A stretch of 64,000 nucleotides of DNA from Zeus faber (Eukaryota > Chordata > Actinopteri > Zeiformes > Zeidae). This document shows positions 24,521 through 37,494 of the stretch, piece after piece. The position numbers were made by a program, and so were the translations under genes. A model generated the notes under the pieces. The model saw only the letters and a program-made list of their open reading frames with translations, ran no database searches and was not told the DNA's origin. The stretch is from NCBI GenBank assembly GCA_960531495.1, contig OY482861.1:6696839-6760838 (forward strand). The letters run 5' to 3'. The stretch's first letter is position 1. Every line of letters begins with the position of its first letter.

Positions 24521-25020
24521 AACAACGCAACAATGCACTCTTCACCACCATTGTCAAGGATATTATTCCAAGTCCTGTCCGAAACTGAGAAGAAATCAGC
24601 TGTGCTATGATTTGGTCTATCGGCTGATTAAATGGGCTGGCCCATTTAAGGACGTGGACGCATGGGCGCCGTCAAGTTGTCTGACAGAATTTGCTTTGCC
24701 TATTGTAACTAAAATCTAGGTAAAGTATTTTTTATTTTCTTACCATGGATGCAGAAATCGATATTTGTATTTCATTTGTACTGGTCTATTTTGCATGAAA
24801 TTATTTTTGATTAGAGGTATCTGTGCATTGAGTTTTAAAGCAATCATCAAGCAAGCTAATTAAGAAATAGGGTTCCATTACTGAGAGGTAATGGAACCCT
24901 ATTTTTGTTAAATTAACAAATTAACATTGTTAATTTAATTTACATTTTAAGAAGGAAAGGTTCAATTTGAGTTTGAATCTTTACTCACAGCTACTACAAC
25001 CCTCTTGCTGCCAGGATATG
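24521..25020. other. Non-coding DNA with a 17-bp perfect hairpin
   Basis: A hairpin lies at 24,865-24,904 (see findings). Otherwise AT-rich with no gene. Confidence 0.5.
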
Positions 25021-25200
<180 letters not shown>

Positions 25201-26983
25201 TACACAATATAAAGAATGCAATAACTTATATGTCTATTGTATATCTTTATATATCTTCTTGTGAGCCATTGGTGGAAAATTGCAGCTTTTTGAACCTGAA
25301 AGACCAACCTAAGTGTCAGTGGAATAGGGAGGGTTTCAAAATAAGGGCAGTTTCCATTGACCTATACGCGGAATGCTGCTCATATAAATATTATCACGAG
25401 TGCAGAATGCTTAGGTGCATGTGAAAACGGCCGGCAGCTGCTTGCAAGAGAGCGATACATCAGTGGAGACCAAAGGCACGAGCATGTGCACAAACGCATA
25501 CACTCAAGCTTTTGCATAGACAATGATGGACGAACTCACACGCACACGCACACACTTGACACGTTGTCATGAACTCCCCAGCTGCCAGTTATCAATTGAG
25601 TGAAAATCCCCAGTGGCTTGTGTCCCAAGTTCTGTCTGTTTGTACTGTGCGAGAATACCTCACCCCTTTAGACAGCCATGCTATTCCTGTAGAGAAAAAC
25701 ATTTTTGTATTGCTCCTCTCTAAACTTTGACTCTTGACTCTGTGTTGTATGCCTAGCACGCTGGCAGCAAAGGTTTAAAAAAACTAATAATAATGATGAA
25801 AAATAATAACAATAAACTTTGACTCTCATGTATGTGGACCAATGACTCCGGTGACTTCCAGCAGCAACCAACAGCTTAAACTGAATGGACTTCTCAAGGG
25901 ATCTCGAGCTGCAGGCAGCAAACTCCTCCAGGATACTAAACTCAGACCCATGCTCAACCTCTGGCTAACATGTGGCCGGCAGCCCCCAATCTTGGCGGCT
26001 CTCTCTGCTCCTATCCTAATTTTTTTTATTCCAAGGGAGAATTGAACATTGTATACAGGCTGTTGTAATTAAGAGGGAGTAGGATATGCAAATCAGAGAG
26101 ACTCTGTAGTGGAAATGGGAGTGTAAGCGTTGGAGGAGAAGCTGGTGACTGGATGGGTGTGCCTCCTCTCAGAACCCCAAAGGTCTGAGTTGGTGTTGCC
26201 AATGATGTCATCAGGGTTGTAACAGTTGTCCTCAAATCTGAGCATAACTGAAAACTAAATTAGTCTTATTTCAGGTTTTGGTTTGTTATGTTGAAGCTTT
26301 GATGAATTTGGGATCTTTTTTTTGTGTGTGAAAACACAACCCCAGATGATGGAACATGAGCTCCTGGAGTCATTTAAGTGAACTTTGAAAAGTATGTGGA
26401 CTACCTTAGACAACATAAACTTTTTGTGGCTCCTCCTGTATCTTCCATGAGCTGTGTCAGACGCTATGTGCAGACTGCAGCTACAGCGAACTGCTGCTGA
26501 GTCAGGCAGCCTGTGGTCAACTTTAATTTTCCCCAAATGGTTACGATGCCACCGTTTACCTCTGACTAACAAAGACGGTCTGTCTTTTGACTCTGACACT
26601 TTTGACTCTGACTTTGTAATAATGTCTGGAGAATTCGCTGTATATCTGTCTGTCTATTTTCCATCTTTTCCGTTATGTCCTTTACCACTATAGAGGTCTT
26701 CCGAGGTTTGCAAGCACCTGGAAGAGAAAATTGTACTCATGACTTATTGTGTCATGTCAATAAAATCAGTGATGTCTGTTATGCAAAAAGATCTCAACTG
26801 GCTGAAACGGTTTTGGAGTGACTGACCTTCAACACTTAGCAATTTCTCTTGCTGACAACTTCCACTATAGCAGTCAAAGAAGTGAAGAAGATATGAAGGT
26901 CACAAAGATCAAGAGCTGGGGGACACGACTCTCCTCTCTTCCTAAACCTAATCCCATCCCAGGTCTGCCAGGCAGATGTTTTC
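25201..26983. other. Non-coding DNA
   Basis: No gene recognised. A segment at 25,745-25,785 is the reverse complement of 60,385-60,425 (cctagcacgctggcagc against gctgtcagcatgctagg), so it is part of a small dispersed repeat. An octamer-like atgcaaat lies near 26,086. Confidence 0.5.
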
Positions 26984-27042
26984 TCACACACATACACACA
27001 CACGCACGCACACACGCGCACACACGCACACACACACACACA
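26984..27042. repeat. (CA)n/(CG)n microsatellite
   Basis: CA run with interspersed CG steps. Confidence 0.95.
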
Positions 27043-27560
27043 AAGACCTGGCTATGTGATATTGTCCTGCAACAGTTAGTAGGCCTTTCCCCTCTGAATT
27101 CCAGACATCCAAACAATTTCTCTGTTGAGCTGAGCGTGGGGGATGGCCTTCCACAAAGTTCCATGTTGGATCTTTTAAACAAACATTAACATTAACAATA
27201 GGGTCAAGTGGTGAGATAAATATGCACTTAAAAAATTGAAGGAAATTGCAATATGTAATATGTAATATGTAAAATTAACAACGAACAATTAAACAAACAA
27301 CAATAAACCAGATTAATAAACAATGATAAACAATAAATATACACCTAAATAATTATAAAAAAAAAACTATAAAATAACAACAACAAAAATCATGACAAGA
27401 AAAACTTGGCAATAATATCCTTGAAGTGAATTATACAATTTGCAGGATAATTGATATTCATTCATCATGACCAAACAAAAACAAAACCACATAAGTACAC
27501 ACATGTACATCGGGAGTCCTGGGCTTGCATGTGGGCAAACACCCACATGCAAGCGCGCGT

Positions 27561-27561
<1 letters not shown>
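27043..27561. other. AT-rich non-coding DNA
   Basis: Includes an A-rich stretch with simple aacaa and ataaac motifs at 27,230-27,400. No gene seen. Confidence 0.55.
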
Positions 27562-27608
<47 letters not shown>

Positions 27609-27610
27609 AC
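27562..27610. repeat. (CA)n microsatellite
   Basis: Nearly pure CA run. Confidence 0.95.
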
Positions 27611-28044
27611 TGTGATCTCATACCTTGTGTCATACACTTTAGACCGATGCATCACTACTACATTGAGATTAGCATCGCTCTGGAAAATCCCAACACAGCA
27701 GCCTAAGAAGAGACTTGATCAGTCTCAATAAACACCACGTCTGGAAAATGGAGTCACGGCCCAGGGATGGCTTTGATTTTTTTTAATATTTAGTACTACA
27801 CATCTATACTGTAATAACACACATTTAATACAATAGTCAGACATCAAAATTCTTGGCAAAATTCACCGGACTTCACCCGCTCATGCCTCAATGCCATTTT
27901 CTGACATTCTCCTGTCCCAATATGATCATAAACCATCATAAAAGTTAACTGACGCTGTTGCCATGTCATAGCCTGTAGTCGAAATCCAGATGTCTGCTTG
28001 TGAATGCATGCATAGTTGTGAAAAAAGGGGTCTCTCGCTTCCTC

Positions 28045-28047
<3 letters not shown>
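27611..28047. other. Non-coding sequence, no gene seen
   Basis: No recognisable feature between the CA and GA arrays. Confidence 0.5.
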
Positions 28048-28095
<48 letters not shown>

Positions 28096-28116
28096 GAGAG
28101 AGGGAGAGAGAGAGAG
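28048..28116. repeat. (GA)n microsatellite
   Basis: GA run broken by two GGG steps. Confidence 0.95.
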
Positions 28117-29194
28117 ACGAAAGTGGGGGATGGTGTAACTCAGTGACGTGCGGTGAGGTCAATGCCTGGGGAGGTGCTGGCTAGTATCAGAGCCAGATTT
28201 ACATACGATAGAGATGAACCCAGTAGAGGTAGCTTAAATTCGACGTTCAGTTGGCAGGTTTCACAGTGATTACTGTTTCATATTTCATATCAGCATTCTT
28301 TACAACACACGCATACTGTACAGGTAAGTTAGGTATTTGATTCACATTTTATAGGCAAATGCAACTATTCATATTCATTCAACACAAGTGAAAATGTAGT
28401 TTGCATGGCCTTACCTTTACTTGTAAATTAAGTCCATTCACCTATCCTTCTGGATAAAGATGTCAGTGACTTTGCTGTTTAAGTCCTCTTTATTTTCTTA
28501 ACTTTTCCACATTGAAATGTTTAAAAACAATTAGACCTATGTTACCTATTTTGATGAGTTGTGTCCTCACATTACTAGCACACAAACTGTGAGATAAGAC
28601 AACCCAGTCCATTTTTTGGGGTGAAATAAGCCATTCAGATTTTAAGCCCCTTCATACGTCAAGTGTGGCTTGACGTATGAAGAATCAGTAATTTTCATCT
28701 GAGTAAGTGCTCTGTTGGCTGCAGAGACCAGCACAAATCTTTGAAAAGAAAGAGGAATTAATACCAACTGTCCGTGAAGAAACTGTAGAGGATGGAAATG
28801 TAAGTATTAAAAGAAATATTCTGCTGTGTGTTTCTTTCTAAAAAAAAACAAAAAAAGTGTGCAGTAGATAGACTGTAGGTTGCAGCTGTCCTCCAAACAA
28901 AACCAACAAAAATAAATATTTTATTGTATTTTATGATATTTTCCTACGTTTACATGAAATAAAAAATCCCAGATGCGGTGTCTCGGTACGGTGTTGGCAA
29001 GGAAAGTCGGAACTGACTTTCAAATGAGGCCTTGTAGATCTAATATGAGTAAAGATTCAGCAAGTGGATTGCTTATTTATTGCCAAAAATCTGTTCAGAA
29101 ACAGATTTTGATGGACTGATAAGGTGAAATCGGTGAAACTTTAGAGACTAAATGCAACAGAACATGGAATAAAGCTCAAACCCTATTGGCTCAC
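28117..29194. other. AT-rich DNA with a possible transposon terminus and a hairpin
   Basis: cagtgacgtgcggtgaggt at 28,140-28,158 resembles a terminus seen in some DNA transposons, but I find no partner terminus. A 14-bp perfect hairpin lies at 28,650-28,682. No coding frame is recognised. Confidence 0.4.
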
Positions 29195-29275
29195 AGAACT
29201 AGGGGCCTGGCAGCTCATTTACATTTAAAGCTACACACACCGAAACCGCCCGTTTTTGAACAGGAGGGGTTAACT
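29195..29275 (-). mobile_element. Dispersed repeat family B fragment (minus)
   Basis: The minus-strand text, with a chance translation AVSVCVALNVNEL, matches plus-strand 51,990-52,035 (AVSVCVTFNANEL). It is a short piece of the same family in the opposite orientation. Confidence 0.55.
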
Positions 29276-29394
29276 TTCTAGTGTTTGTTCTTTTTACTGC
29301 CAGTAATTTATTGGGTTCATAACCATGATTCTGGCCACAACTCCCATTCAGACTGCTGGTGCCTGGGGACGGCGTTATGCTCACTGAGTGAGAA

Positions 29395-29850
29395 CGGATG
29401 TGAACACATAATCACCGCACAAAAACAAATCAGGTAAGAAGTCAAAGTCCACAAGTTTTATTACAAAATAGAAGGCAAACCTATCTGGCAGGGAACAGGC
29501 GGAGAAACAGCATCCAGGGAAACAGGCAGAGAATCAGAGACCAGGGAATCAGGCAGAGGTTCGGACGGAAGGTACAGTAAACAGGTAGTAGTAGGGGAAA
29601 GGTCTGTGTAATGCAAGAGACAATCTGGCAGAGAACAAAGGAAAGTGGTATTGGTATTTATACTGAGGGACTAACAAGGGAATGAGCTGCAGGCGGGGAA
29701 AACCAGGTGAAGGAGTGACAGCAAAGCAAAAGGGAATAGGCGGATCTGAAATGACATGGAGGTCAGTGACATGGCATGAGGACATGACCAGATGAAAGTA
29801 AAACATGAAAAACAATTAAAATACTGGGAGATCAGGGAGGATTCATGACA
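29395..29850 (-). mobile_element. LTR of a gypsy-type retrotransposon, probably solo
   Basis: Read on minus, it begins TGTCATGAATCC at 29,850. It has a TATA box (tataaatacc, about 29,665) and a poly(A) signal (aataaaac, about 29,463), both correctly ordered. Pyrimidine-rich runs of the cctgcct/ccgcctg kind between them resemble the LTR at 22.2-22.6 kb. The 3' border is uncertain (about 29,399). I find no target-site duplication with that border and no adjacent gag or pol. Confidence 0.55.
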
Positions 29851-30720
29851 GACTGGAATTAGGGGGCAGGGGGTGGGGAGGGAGGAAGCGAGAGTCATAG
29901 CTAGCGGAGAGGAAGAAATGGAGTGAGAGGTTGGGGGGACTTTCCCTACAACTCATTGGCTCCGGCTAATGCCAGTTGTCTGCCAGAACTGTCGAGCGTG
30001 TCTGTGTATTTGAGAAAGAGAATGGATGTTCCACCTCCCTCTACCTTAGCGTTCTTATCCCTTCTGTTATGATACTGTAGCTATATCTTTCTGTTTTAGC
30101 ATTTTAGTCCAGCTTTTCTACTTTTGCCCATGGAGCTGGGGCTGGATGTGGCTGGATGTTGTAGGAGGTGAGAGGAAAACATGTCCACGATCAACAATTA
30201 GTACCATTGAAACATAATGAAAAAACCCAGTGGTATGAAAGTTGACATGGAGTGAAGGAGAGAGAAGACCGAACAGAAGGAAAAAGGGCAGAAGAAGCAA
30301 AGGCTCGAAGCAGTGATTGAGTAGCAGGAAGAACGTGTCTAGACTGTTTCTGGCCTGCCTGAGCGCTGCTCTTTGAAGTGCGTGTTAGCAATGCTCCAGC
30401 ATGTGCGTTGCTTTCTGTGGAGGCTTATTTCAGATCTCCATCTTCAGACCTTCATCCGAGGGTTGAACATCTGAGCGCCCGGCAACCCCCCAACCCCCCC
30501 ACCCCCACCCAGTGACGCTGCGGTTGCTTCTCCTTTAGGTCTTTTCCCAAATTCCGTTCTGTCCATATTCCTTCCTAACCCACCCCTCCAACTCTCTTTC
30601 ACTCACATTCCCCTCTTTTCATTTTCCATCCCCTGCTCGCCAATGGACCCCACCACGTTCCCAGCAGATGTGTCTGTGGTTCTTTGCAGGGATGTGTGTG
30701 TTTTCTTGGTTGTGTATTGC

Positions 30721-30721
<1 letters not shown>
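29851..30721. other. Non-coding sequence, no gene seen
   Basis: GA-rich to about 29,940 and C-rich near 30,480-30,510. Short frames only, none recognisable. Confidence 0.5.

Positions 30722-30788
<67 letters not shown>
30722..30788. repeat. (GT)n microsatellite
   Basis: Uninterrupted GT run of about 33 units. Confidence 0.97.
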
Positions 30789-30792
<4 letters not shown>

Positions 30793-30875
30793 GACAGAGA
30801 GAGTGAGAGAGTTGGGGAAAAAGTAGAACACCAACAAAGACTGGAGGCAGCTACAGAACCAACAAATAGATATAA

Positions 30876-31083
<208 letters not shown>

Positions 31084-31215
31084 AGGTCCAGGTCCCTGGG
31101 CGCGTTGCTGCCCACTGCTCCTGGCTGTGCCCCCAGAGGAAGGACAAGCCAGGATGGGTTAAATGCAGAGGCCTCATTTCACCGGCCACCATTCAAAACA
31201 TGTGTGCATGTGTTG
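31084..31215 (+). mobile_element. SINE 3' fragment
   Basis: It shares gctgcccactgctcctgg and a catttcac(c)ggcc block with the SINE at 11.9-12.3 kb, plus gcatgtgttgtag. It lacks the tRNA-like head. It abuts the GATA array directly. Confidence 0.65.
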
Positions 31216-32368
31216 TAGTACATTTGCTGTGGTGGAAAGATTTGAGCAGTTTGGATTTAAACCATTGCCATGTTTGAAGGAGGATTTATAGAAAGAGTGT
31301 GGTAGCACTTTCCCGAATATTTCAAAAAGTACAAGGAGGGTGGGGGAAGAGAAAGCAGAAGGGGCCGTCTTCACCAACTAAGAGCTCCTGGCACTTATGA
31401 GCTACACTAGCCACTGAAAACATACACCCTGAAAAAACTTACCATGGCAGCAGCATGTGTCTGCAATGTTCAGCTTCAGAGACAAATAATGACCTAAGCG
31501 AATTGAACAGCATGACCTAAATATTTCTGTGACCAATTTGATGTAGTTTGGCATCTGCGGCTTTCAGCGCACTGTTTAGCAACCCAGCGGAGGGGACGTG
31601 TTGAGATATCAGTGTGTACTGGAGAGACAGAATGGGAAGAAGTCTGGGTTACCTCTCCTCTTCCTCACTGCACCAAAAACCTGGTAACACCAGCTAACAA
31701 TCGGCATTTGTCACCAGTCGGAGAGGAAAAACCCAGTCTCGGGTTAAATGACTCGCCAATAGATACGGGTTTTTATCAGCTCCACCTGCGATCGGCTCCA
31801 ATGTAACATGACACCCGGGTCGACCCACTAATTATGGCCCCTTTACCTGCACGATGCGAAGCAAATTGAAGTGCCGGACGCTGTCGCATAAATAGACAGG
31901 GCTATCTGCGTATCATTCCATCACTACATATCCCATTTATGTAAAATTGGGAGTTATTTACTTTTTTCCACATGGGGGTCCGTGAAATGTTGTGACCATG
32001 GGGACCACAGCGGAGAACCCCCGTGCTCCCCGCTGGTCCCCGCTGCATGATGCCGCACCGGCGTCATGGAGTATCCGAACACGGGTCACTAGTCATACAT
32101 TTTAGCAGCCAGGATACTGGACAAATAGTGTTAGGGTGGGGAAAACATTGCTTTTCATGGTGAATGGAGGGGAGACACTTTTGGGGCAGGAGATGAGGGA
32201 GACAGGAGGGAAAATCCTATTCCAATCCATTATTCCCATATAACCTGAACTGGCCACAGTATTACCTCTTCCTCTTCATCCTGGTCTAAATAGTCAGTCT
32301 CACACAGTATTTAAGTAATATATATTTTGTCCGCATATTAACTATTCTTGTTTTATCCTTAAAATATC
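31216..32368. other. Non-coding sequence, no gene seen
   Basis: Unique-looking DNA with low repeat content between 31,560 and 32,100. It could hold conserved regulatory sequence, but nothing in it is diagnostic. Confidence 0.45.
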
Positions 32369-32660
32369 CTAATTTCCTGTGTGACTGGTCAATAGATGTT
32401 GCAGGTTCAAAATTCCAGTAGGAGTTCTAACCTTTAAAGTTTGAACAGGCTTGTGGCAGATCCGCCTGCCACACGTCACAGAGTGGCAGCTTTTTCTCCC
32501 CTGGTCTTTCGCTGGACATTCTGGGTGCTGCTGCTGCCAGTCGGGAGAGGGCTGGTGCTGTGGCAGTCCATTGAGTTGGTGGTGGCTCCAGTGCGTCTTT
32601 AAACGGCCCTTCTGCGTCTCTACCGCGTGCTGGATAAGTCCCAGTTCAGGCGCCACAGTG
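32369..32660 (-). mobile_element. Leader of an LTR retroelement with a Lys-type primer site
   Basis: Immediately downstream (minus) of the putative LTR, positions 32,655-32,638 match the 18-nt tRNA-Lys primer-binding site of retroelements at 16 of 18 positions (TGGCGCC then GAAC/GGGAC). The following leader has an open minus frame to 32,369 without recognisable gag motifs. Whether this is an endogenous retrovirus or a gypsy element cannot be decided from so little. Confidence 0.5.
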
Positions 32661-32934
32661 TGTAGTTTCCCTTGCCACAGGGCACCAAAGTGACATTTTC
32701 AGGGCCCTCCGACACAGACACAGGCATAGATGGTGCAAACACACCAGTTTATTGCAGCGGGTGGCAAGATGTAACAAGCCGGGAGCAGATGGACACATGT
32801 TGACACAGAGGCTCTTCTCATGTGTGTGGGGATGGGTGATTTACCTGTTGCTCGTTGATTGCTCTGACGAGGAACGGGCAAAGTTGGTACAAAGTACAAA
32901 GTACAAAGTTGGTTCATAAATCCTTCATCCCACA
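32660..32934 (-). mobile_element. Putative 5' LTR
   Basis: On minus it starts TGTGGGATG at 32,934 and ends near CTACACA at about 32,660. A poly(A) signal (gcaataaactgg, about 32,750) lies in the expected 3' part, and a short acaaagt tandem repeat (32,888-32,908) lies near its 5' end. No second LTR was seen. Confidence 0.5.
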
Positions 32935-33691
32935 AGTATGACTAAATAAGAGTGGACTTAGGCATCACTGCCCCTTCCCTGGGAAGAATTAAAGAAAAAC
33001 TAAAGATCATTCAACAGGATAGGGTACCCTTCGATTGTTTTTGTGATTGTGTGTTTCATCAAGTGCCACTCCAGTCCTGCAAAAGGATATGATCACAATA
33101 AATAAACACGACTGTGGGCATCTTTAAAATGAAACATCCAACTGCTTTGTTCTAATTCAACACTTCAAGTTGTGAGACGAACAAGACTGAACATTTGCTT
33201 TTATCGTTTTCTCATTTATTTATATTTTTACATTATTTTCTGCCCATTTTATGATTCGTTTTCAGAACATAAAATGGACATGTCCTCGGTGATGAGCTGT
33301 CACATTAAAGGACCACATTTATAGTGTGTGTAGCAGCCCTGGTTACAGATGCAAATCGTACACATCATAAACACAGGGTCAGCTGGCGGCTGTACAGCGC
33401 AGCTCCGAAAGACAGACCTATACAAAGTAAAAAGGCATAAAGGGGAACAAAGGAAAAGACAGAGAGCGAGAGAGGTTGGTAGACGGAGGGGGAAGGAGGG
33501 GGGTGGTGGTGCACAGATTTATTTGGGGCGAACCGTCTGCATAAACAAAAGAGCAGCTCTGTTTGCGTTGGGTTGACATTGGACGCACAATGTCTTTCTT
33601 TGCACAAATATGTACGTTTGCACACTAATGCTCAAAGGGTGCGATGGTATGTATTCATTAACATTGGAATTTCATCTTCTGTCCTCCCCCC

Positions 33692-33728
<37 letters not shown>

Positions 33729-34384
33729 ATCTGTCCCACACACAGTTTGTTTGACAGGCCCATCAGCCCTGTGTGGATGTGGCTAAATATTTCCCTTTTT
33801 TTTGGTCTCTGGGGAATTTCAAACATAAATGTCCCGAGCCTATACCATCAAGCGATTTAGAGATCAGCATCATCTGCTGATTATAAACATTGTATACAAT
33901 TAGCTTTATCCAAATACTAAGAGAATACACAGGAATACACAGCAGTGTGTTTAATGACAATGTGCCTCATTCGCAGCACGTCAGCAACGCAAAGACATTA
34001 ACAGAAATTGAGATTTCAACTTGTCAGGATTAAACCGTTAAGATGATTCGGGTGCTGACCGCTGGAGATGACATCACACGTATTACTCTGATTAGTTACC
34101 ACAACACAACACCTGCCAAACATCAGCAGAATGGAAATGCAACAGCTGCATAGCAGACAGCCTGTCATGCAATGACATCACCCTTCTGACCAAATATGCA
34201 GTGTGAATGCATCATAATGAGTCAAACACAGCAGGCGAGTTTTGAGGGCTTTTTAAGCAACTTGTGACAAAGGCCTTTGTGTAATTTCTCTTCAGTGTAT
34301 TATACAGCGATGTTAGGGTCTCACATCAAAAATGAAATTAAAATGAAATAATAATACATTAAAAGATAAATAATTTTGAATAAA
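32935..34384. other. Non-coding DNA with a (CT)n(CA)n run
   Basis: The CT/CA run lies at 33,690-33,728. No gene or element was recognised elsewhere. Confidence 0.5.
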
Positions 34385-35620
34385 TAATAATAAATTTAGC
34401 TGCAGGCAGCAGTACATAAGGTCCAGGGTATTTGGCCCTTCGTTAAAGATCAATAGACGAGTGTGCTTTTGCTCTCTGTTCCCGGGTGTTTTGTGACTGC
34501 TGAAGTTTGTTTGTTCCGACCTGGTTACAGTGAAATTCTATGATCGTGTGGTGTTTGTGGCTGTGGGTGGGTTTGCTACGTCAATATCATTTTGAAGATG
34601 GGCTGCCTGATTAGGCTGAAATGATAATCACCATTATTTTAGTCAACACTGTGTTCATGGCTATTTATCACGATTATTCATCAATTTTGGGGAACAGAAT
34701 TATTTTATTGAACTTTGTAAATAAACAGAAAACAGCTTTCACAATAATATTGTATTTAATGAACCTATAAATAAATAAACTAAGGGAAGTGGTTTTACTG
34801 ACTTCACTTGTTGAGGATATATAATTCAATTAATTGTGTTTAGTGGGCTACATATTTTTGTTCTAATTGTAACAAATCTTTGGGGCATTTGGAAGGTAAC
34901 CAAAGAAACACAAAAAGAATGAAAATAGTTCAGAACACATACACAATAAATGTTCCTTGTATTATGTAATTGCTTATGGTTATTGTTACCAGTAATGATA
35001 ATTCAGGAAGATTGTATACATTTATATCTCTGGAATGTCTATAAATGTTTATAAATGTTGACAGTGACGTAATTGCATTTTTATTTTGTAAAACTTACTC
35101 TGGTGTGTGTCAGTTGTCCTCAGAAGTGTATACACAGTATTTATGATCTTTAATACCCTGCGCTTTGTTTAATCCAATTGTCTTCTGATAATACTTCAAC
35201 TTCATTTTTTTCAAACATAATAAAGTTAAATAGTAAGAAATAATACCTGTCAGTTTTTAACTTTTTGTTGAGTTTGTTTGAGTTTGCATATTATATTGCT
35301 TTGGTCCAAACGCGACTATATCTATGTGTCACTAGACTGCAGTGCTATCACGTGATCCGTGTACTCTGTCAACTTCCACATGTGCATTGTGCGTGCCGCC
35401 ATCTTGGTGAGGTTGCGATTGTTGATCACAAACTCCATCCACAATACTGAACCGATCTTGATGAAACTCGAATGACGCCATGTTGGACCTGGCTCGAATA
35501 CATGTTATTATGTGATAATATGTAATGCATGTAATATATGTTATTCAGATTGTCTGTGGGTTCGTCGGATCGATGACATCCATAAAGTTCTGACGTCGGT
35601 TTATATACATATATATATAT
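34385..35620. mobile_element. Dispersed repeat family A, copy 2 (unclassified)
   Basis: Same orientation as the copy at 16.2-18.4 kb. Shared blocks include the ctgcagg opening, the ccttgtattatgtaattg block, gtgtgtcagttgtcctcaga, ccatcttggtgagg and attcagattgtctgtggg. It is shorter than copy 1 and has no coding domain. Confidence 0.6.
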
Positions 35621-35873
35621 AAATCAACATACCATGTCAGTATATGTTAATATAAATGAGAGATGAGTGCTGATGTGTCCAAAGTACCACTTGGAGCCCC
35701 TCTCACCATTGGCCAGAGAAGAAGCCGTGGATGAAGAGATTGGGACGAACTTCCTCTCTTCCTCGAGGGCTCACTCAGCCAGAACAGATACATTAGATGA
35801 AGGTGGAGCTCATTGTTGGAAAAGTCTGCTCTGTTGATATTACTCCGCCCCCTTCTCTCTCCCCGCCCTCCTT

Positions 35874-35876
<3 letters not shown>

Positions 35877-35944
<68 letters not shown>
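35877..35944. repeat. (CA)n microsatellite
   Basis: CA run with a single TA step. The long frames crossing it are artefacts. Confidence 0.95.
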
Positions 35945-35947
<3 letters not shown>

Positions 35948-36610
35948 ATACAGCTTTCCTATATTCCCTCCACAGCCTATCATGTAATAGCAGAAACATA
36001 TGCGCACTGGAGTGCTGACATGTGCACTGGCCCTGGGTCCACAGGGAGGGTGGGGGATACACGGTGCTCCGAAGAAATACTATTAATTCTTCTCCCTCTT
36101 TCCTTTCCTCTTCCTGTTTTCCTTTTGTGCTTCTACAGTAGCAAACCAATGCATTTTCAGTTATTCCCCCAATCAATAGTCCTGGTTACAGCTGTAGTGT
36201 AGTCTCTAGTAGCCCTATCCGTGTCCAGTTCATCCCTCATGTTTTCCCACCTCACACCCATCCCAGCTTCTCTTTTTGTTTCTTCGTTTCAGCGTCTTCA
36301 CTTCGTGTCCTCAAACTCCCTTCTACCCTTCTTCCCTGCCGTCGTTAGGTTGAGTTGCGCGTTGACCATGTGTTGAAACAAGTCGTACAAAGACTCGTGG
36401 ATGATGTTTTTAAAGAGAACAAAAGTCCTCGGCAGCTGCACATTTGTCTTGGCGTCTACTTCTTTGGAGAAAAAAAAAATTCCATCCCACCCCTCCTGAA
36501 TCACTCACGACTCTGCCTGCCTCACGTTCTCACAACTCCCCTTTTCCTCTTTCCGCCAGTTTTGTTCCCTCCGTACTTCCCTCCCTCCTTTTTTTTGTTC
36601 ACTTCTCCCG
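35945..36610. other. Non-coding sequence, no gene seen
   Basis: Pyrimidine-rich on plus near 36,080-36,130 and 36,540-36,610. No domain in any frame. Confidence 0.5.
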
Positions 36611-36661
36611 CTCTCCTCTCCTCTCCTCTCCTCTCCTCTCCTCTCCTCTCTCTCTCTCTCT
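36611..36661. repeat. (CCTCT)n/(CT)n tract
   Basis: CCTCT pentanucleotide units ending in a CT run. Confidence 0.93.
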
Positions 36662-37074
36662 TCGTCTTTGGCCTCCCCGTGTTCTCTGTGGCGTCCTTCT
36701 TCTTCTTGTCCTCTCGTCTCCTTGCCCTCCGTCACTCTCTTAGTCAAACGAGGCTTTCTTTCCATTTTTATCTTTGACAATCAAGTTTTCCTCTTCAATG
36801 GCTGGCTCCAACATTACACCGTCAACCATTGTTTACACCTATCAGAGAGAGAACTGAGGAACCTACCTACTGGGACAGACTAAGGAAGACAGAATGTGTG
36901 AGAGAATGCTAGACGGAGAGAGCACACAGAGAGAGTCAGAAGCTAAGACCCCAAACAGCCATTCAGAAAGAAGGAGGGACAAATTTAGAGAGCGAGAGAA
37001 ATGTCTTAAATCAAGACAGGGAAGAACTTGCCAAGGTTGTGTCCAACGCAGCTTGGAAACAGTTCCATGTAGGC

Positions 37075-37494
37075 TGCTCGCTTTGAGGTTGCTCTCGTGA
37101 GTGTAGTTTCTGGGGGACTTTGGGGAGAGGAGAGGGTGAAGGGAGGATGGATCTGGTCTCTTCTGCGATGAGAAGCAGACTCTGCCGAGCCTTCCGGTCG
37201 CTGCAAAGGGGGAATTGCAACAGCGTTTTACAAGAGGAGCTTGCATCGTTCTATCACGGCTTCCTGTTGATGATTCAGATTTGATTATAATGAATGAACG
37301 CAGGGGTAGGCTATCACCGGTGAACATAACTTCAATGTTGAGGGTTCTTTGTGCTATCCATGAAGATAGCTTCCCTGTAGATGAGCAGCAAATCTTCTCG
37401 CCAGACCTCTGCTTTGGCCAAATATTTAAAGTCCCTGTAAAGTCAATTGAGTGATTTGTTTGGAAAGACATTATACATGTAAGAAAGTAATACT
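37075..37494 (+). repeat. 420-bp inverted repeat, left copy
   Basis: It aligns end to end with the reverse complement of 40,036-40,456. I count about eight differences, near 98% identity. Both copies keep an open frame of about 75 codons (37,215-37,454 here) with text such as LSRLPVDDSDLIIMNERRG. I do not recognise a protein family, and the opposite strand is also open, so coding is unproven. Either two insertions of one short element or the arms of a foldback structure. Confidence 0.85.

Noticed and set aside
36863-37471. 202-codon minus-strand frame as a gene
   Set aside because: Half lies in the 420-bp repeat and half in unrelated sequence outside it. Only the repeat part is shared with the second copy.
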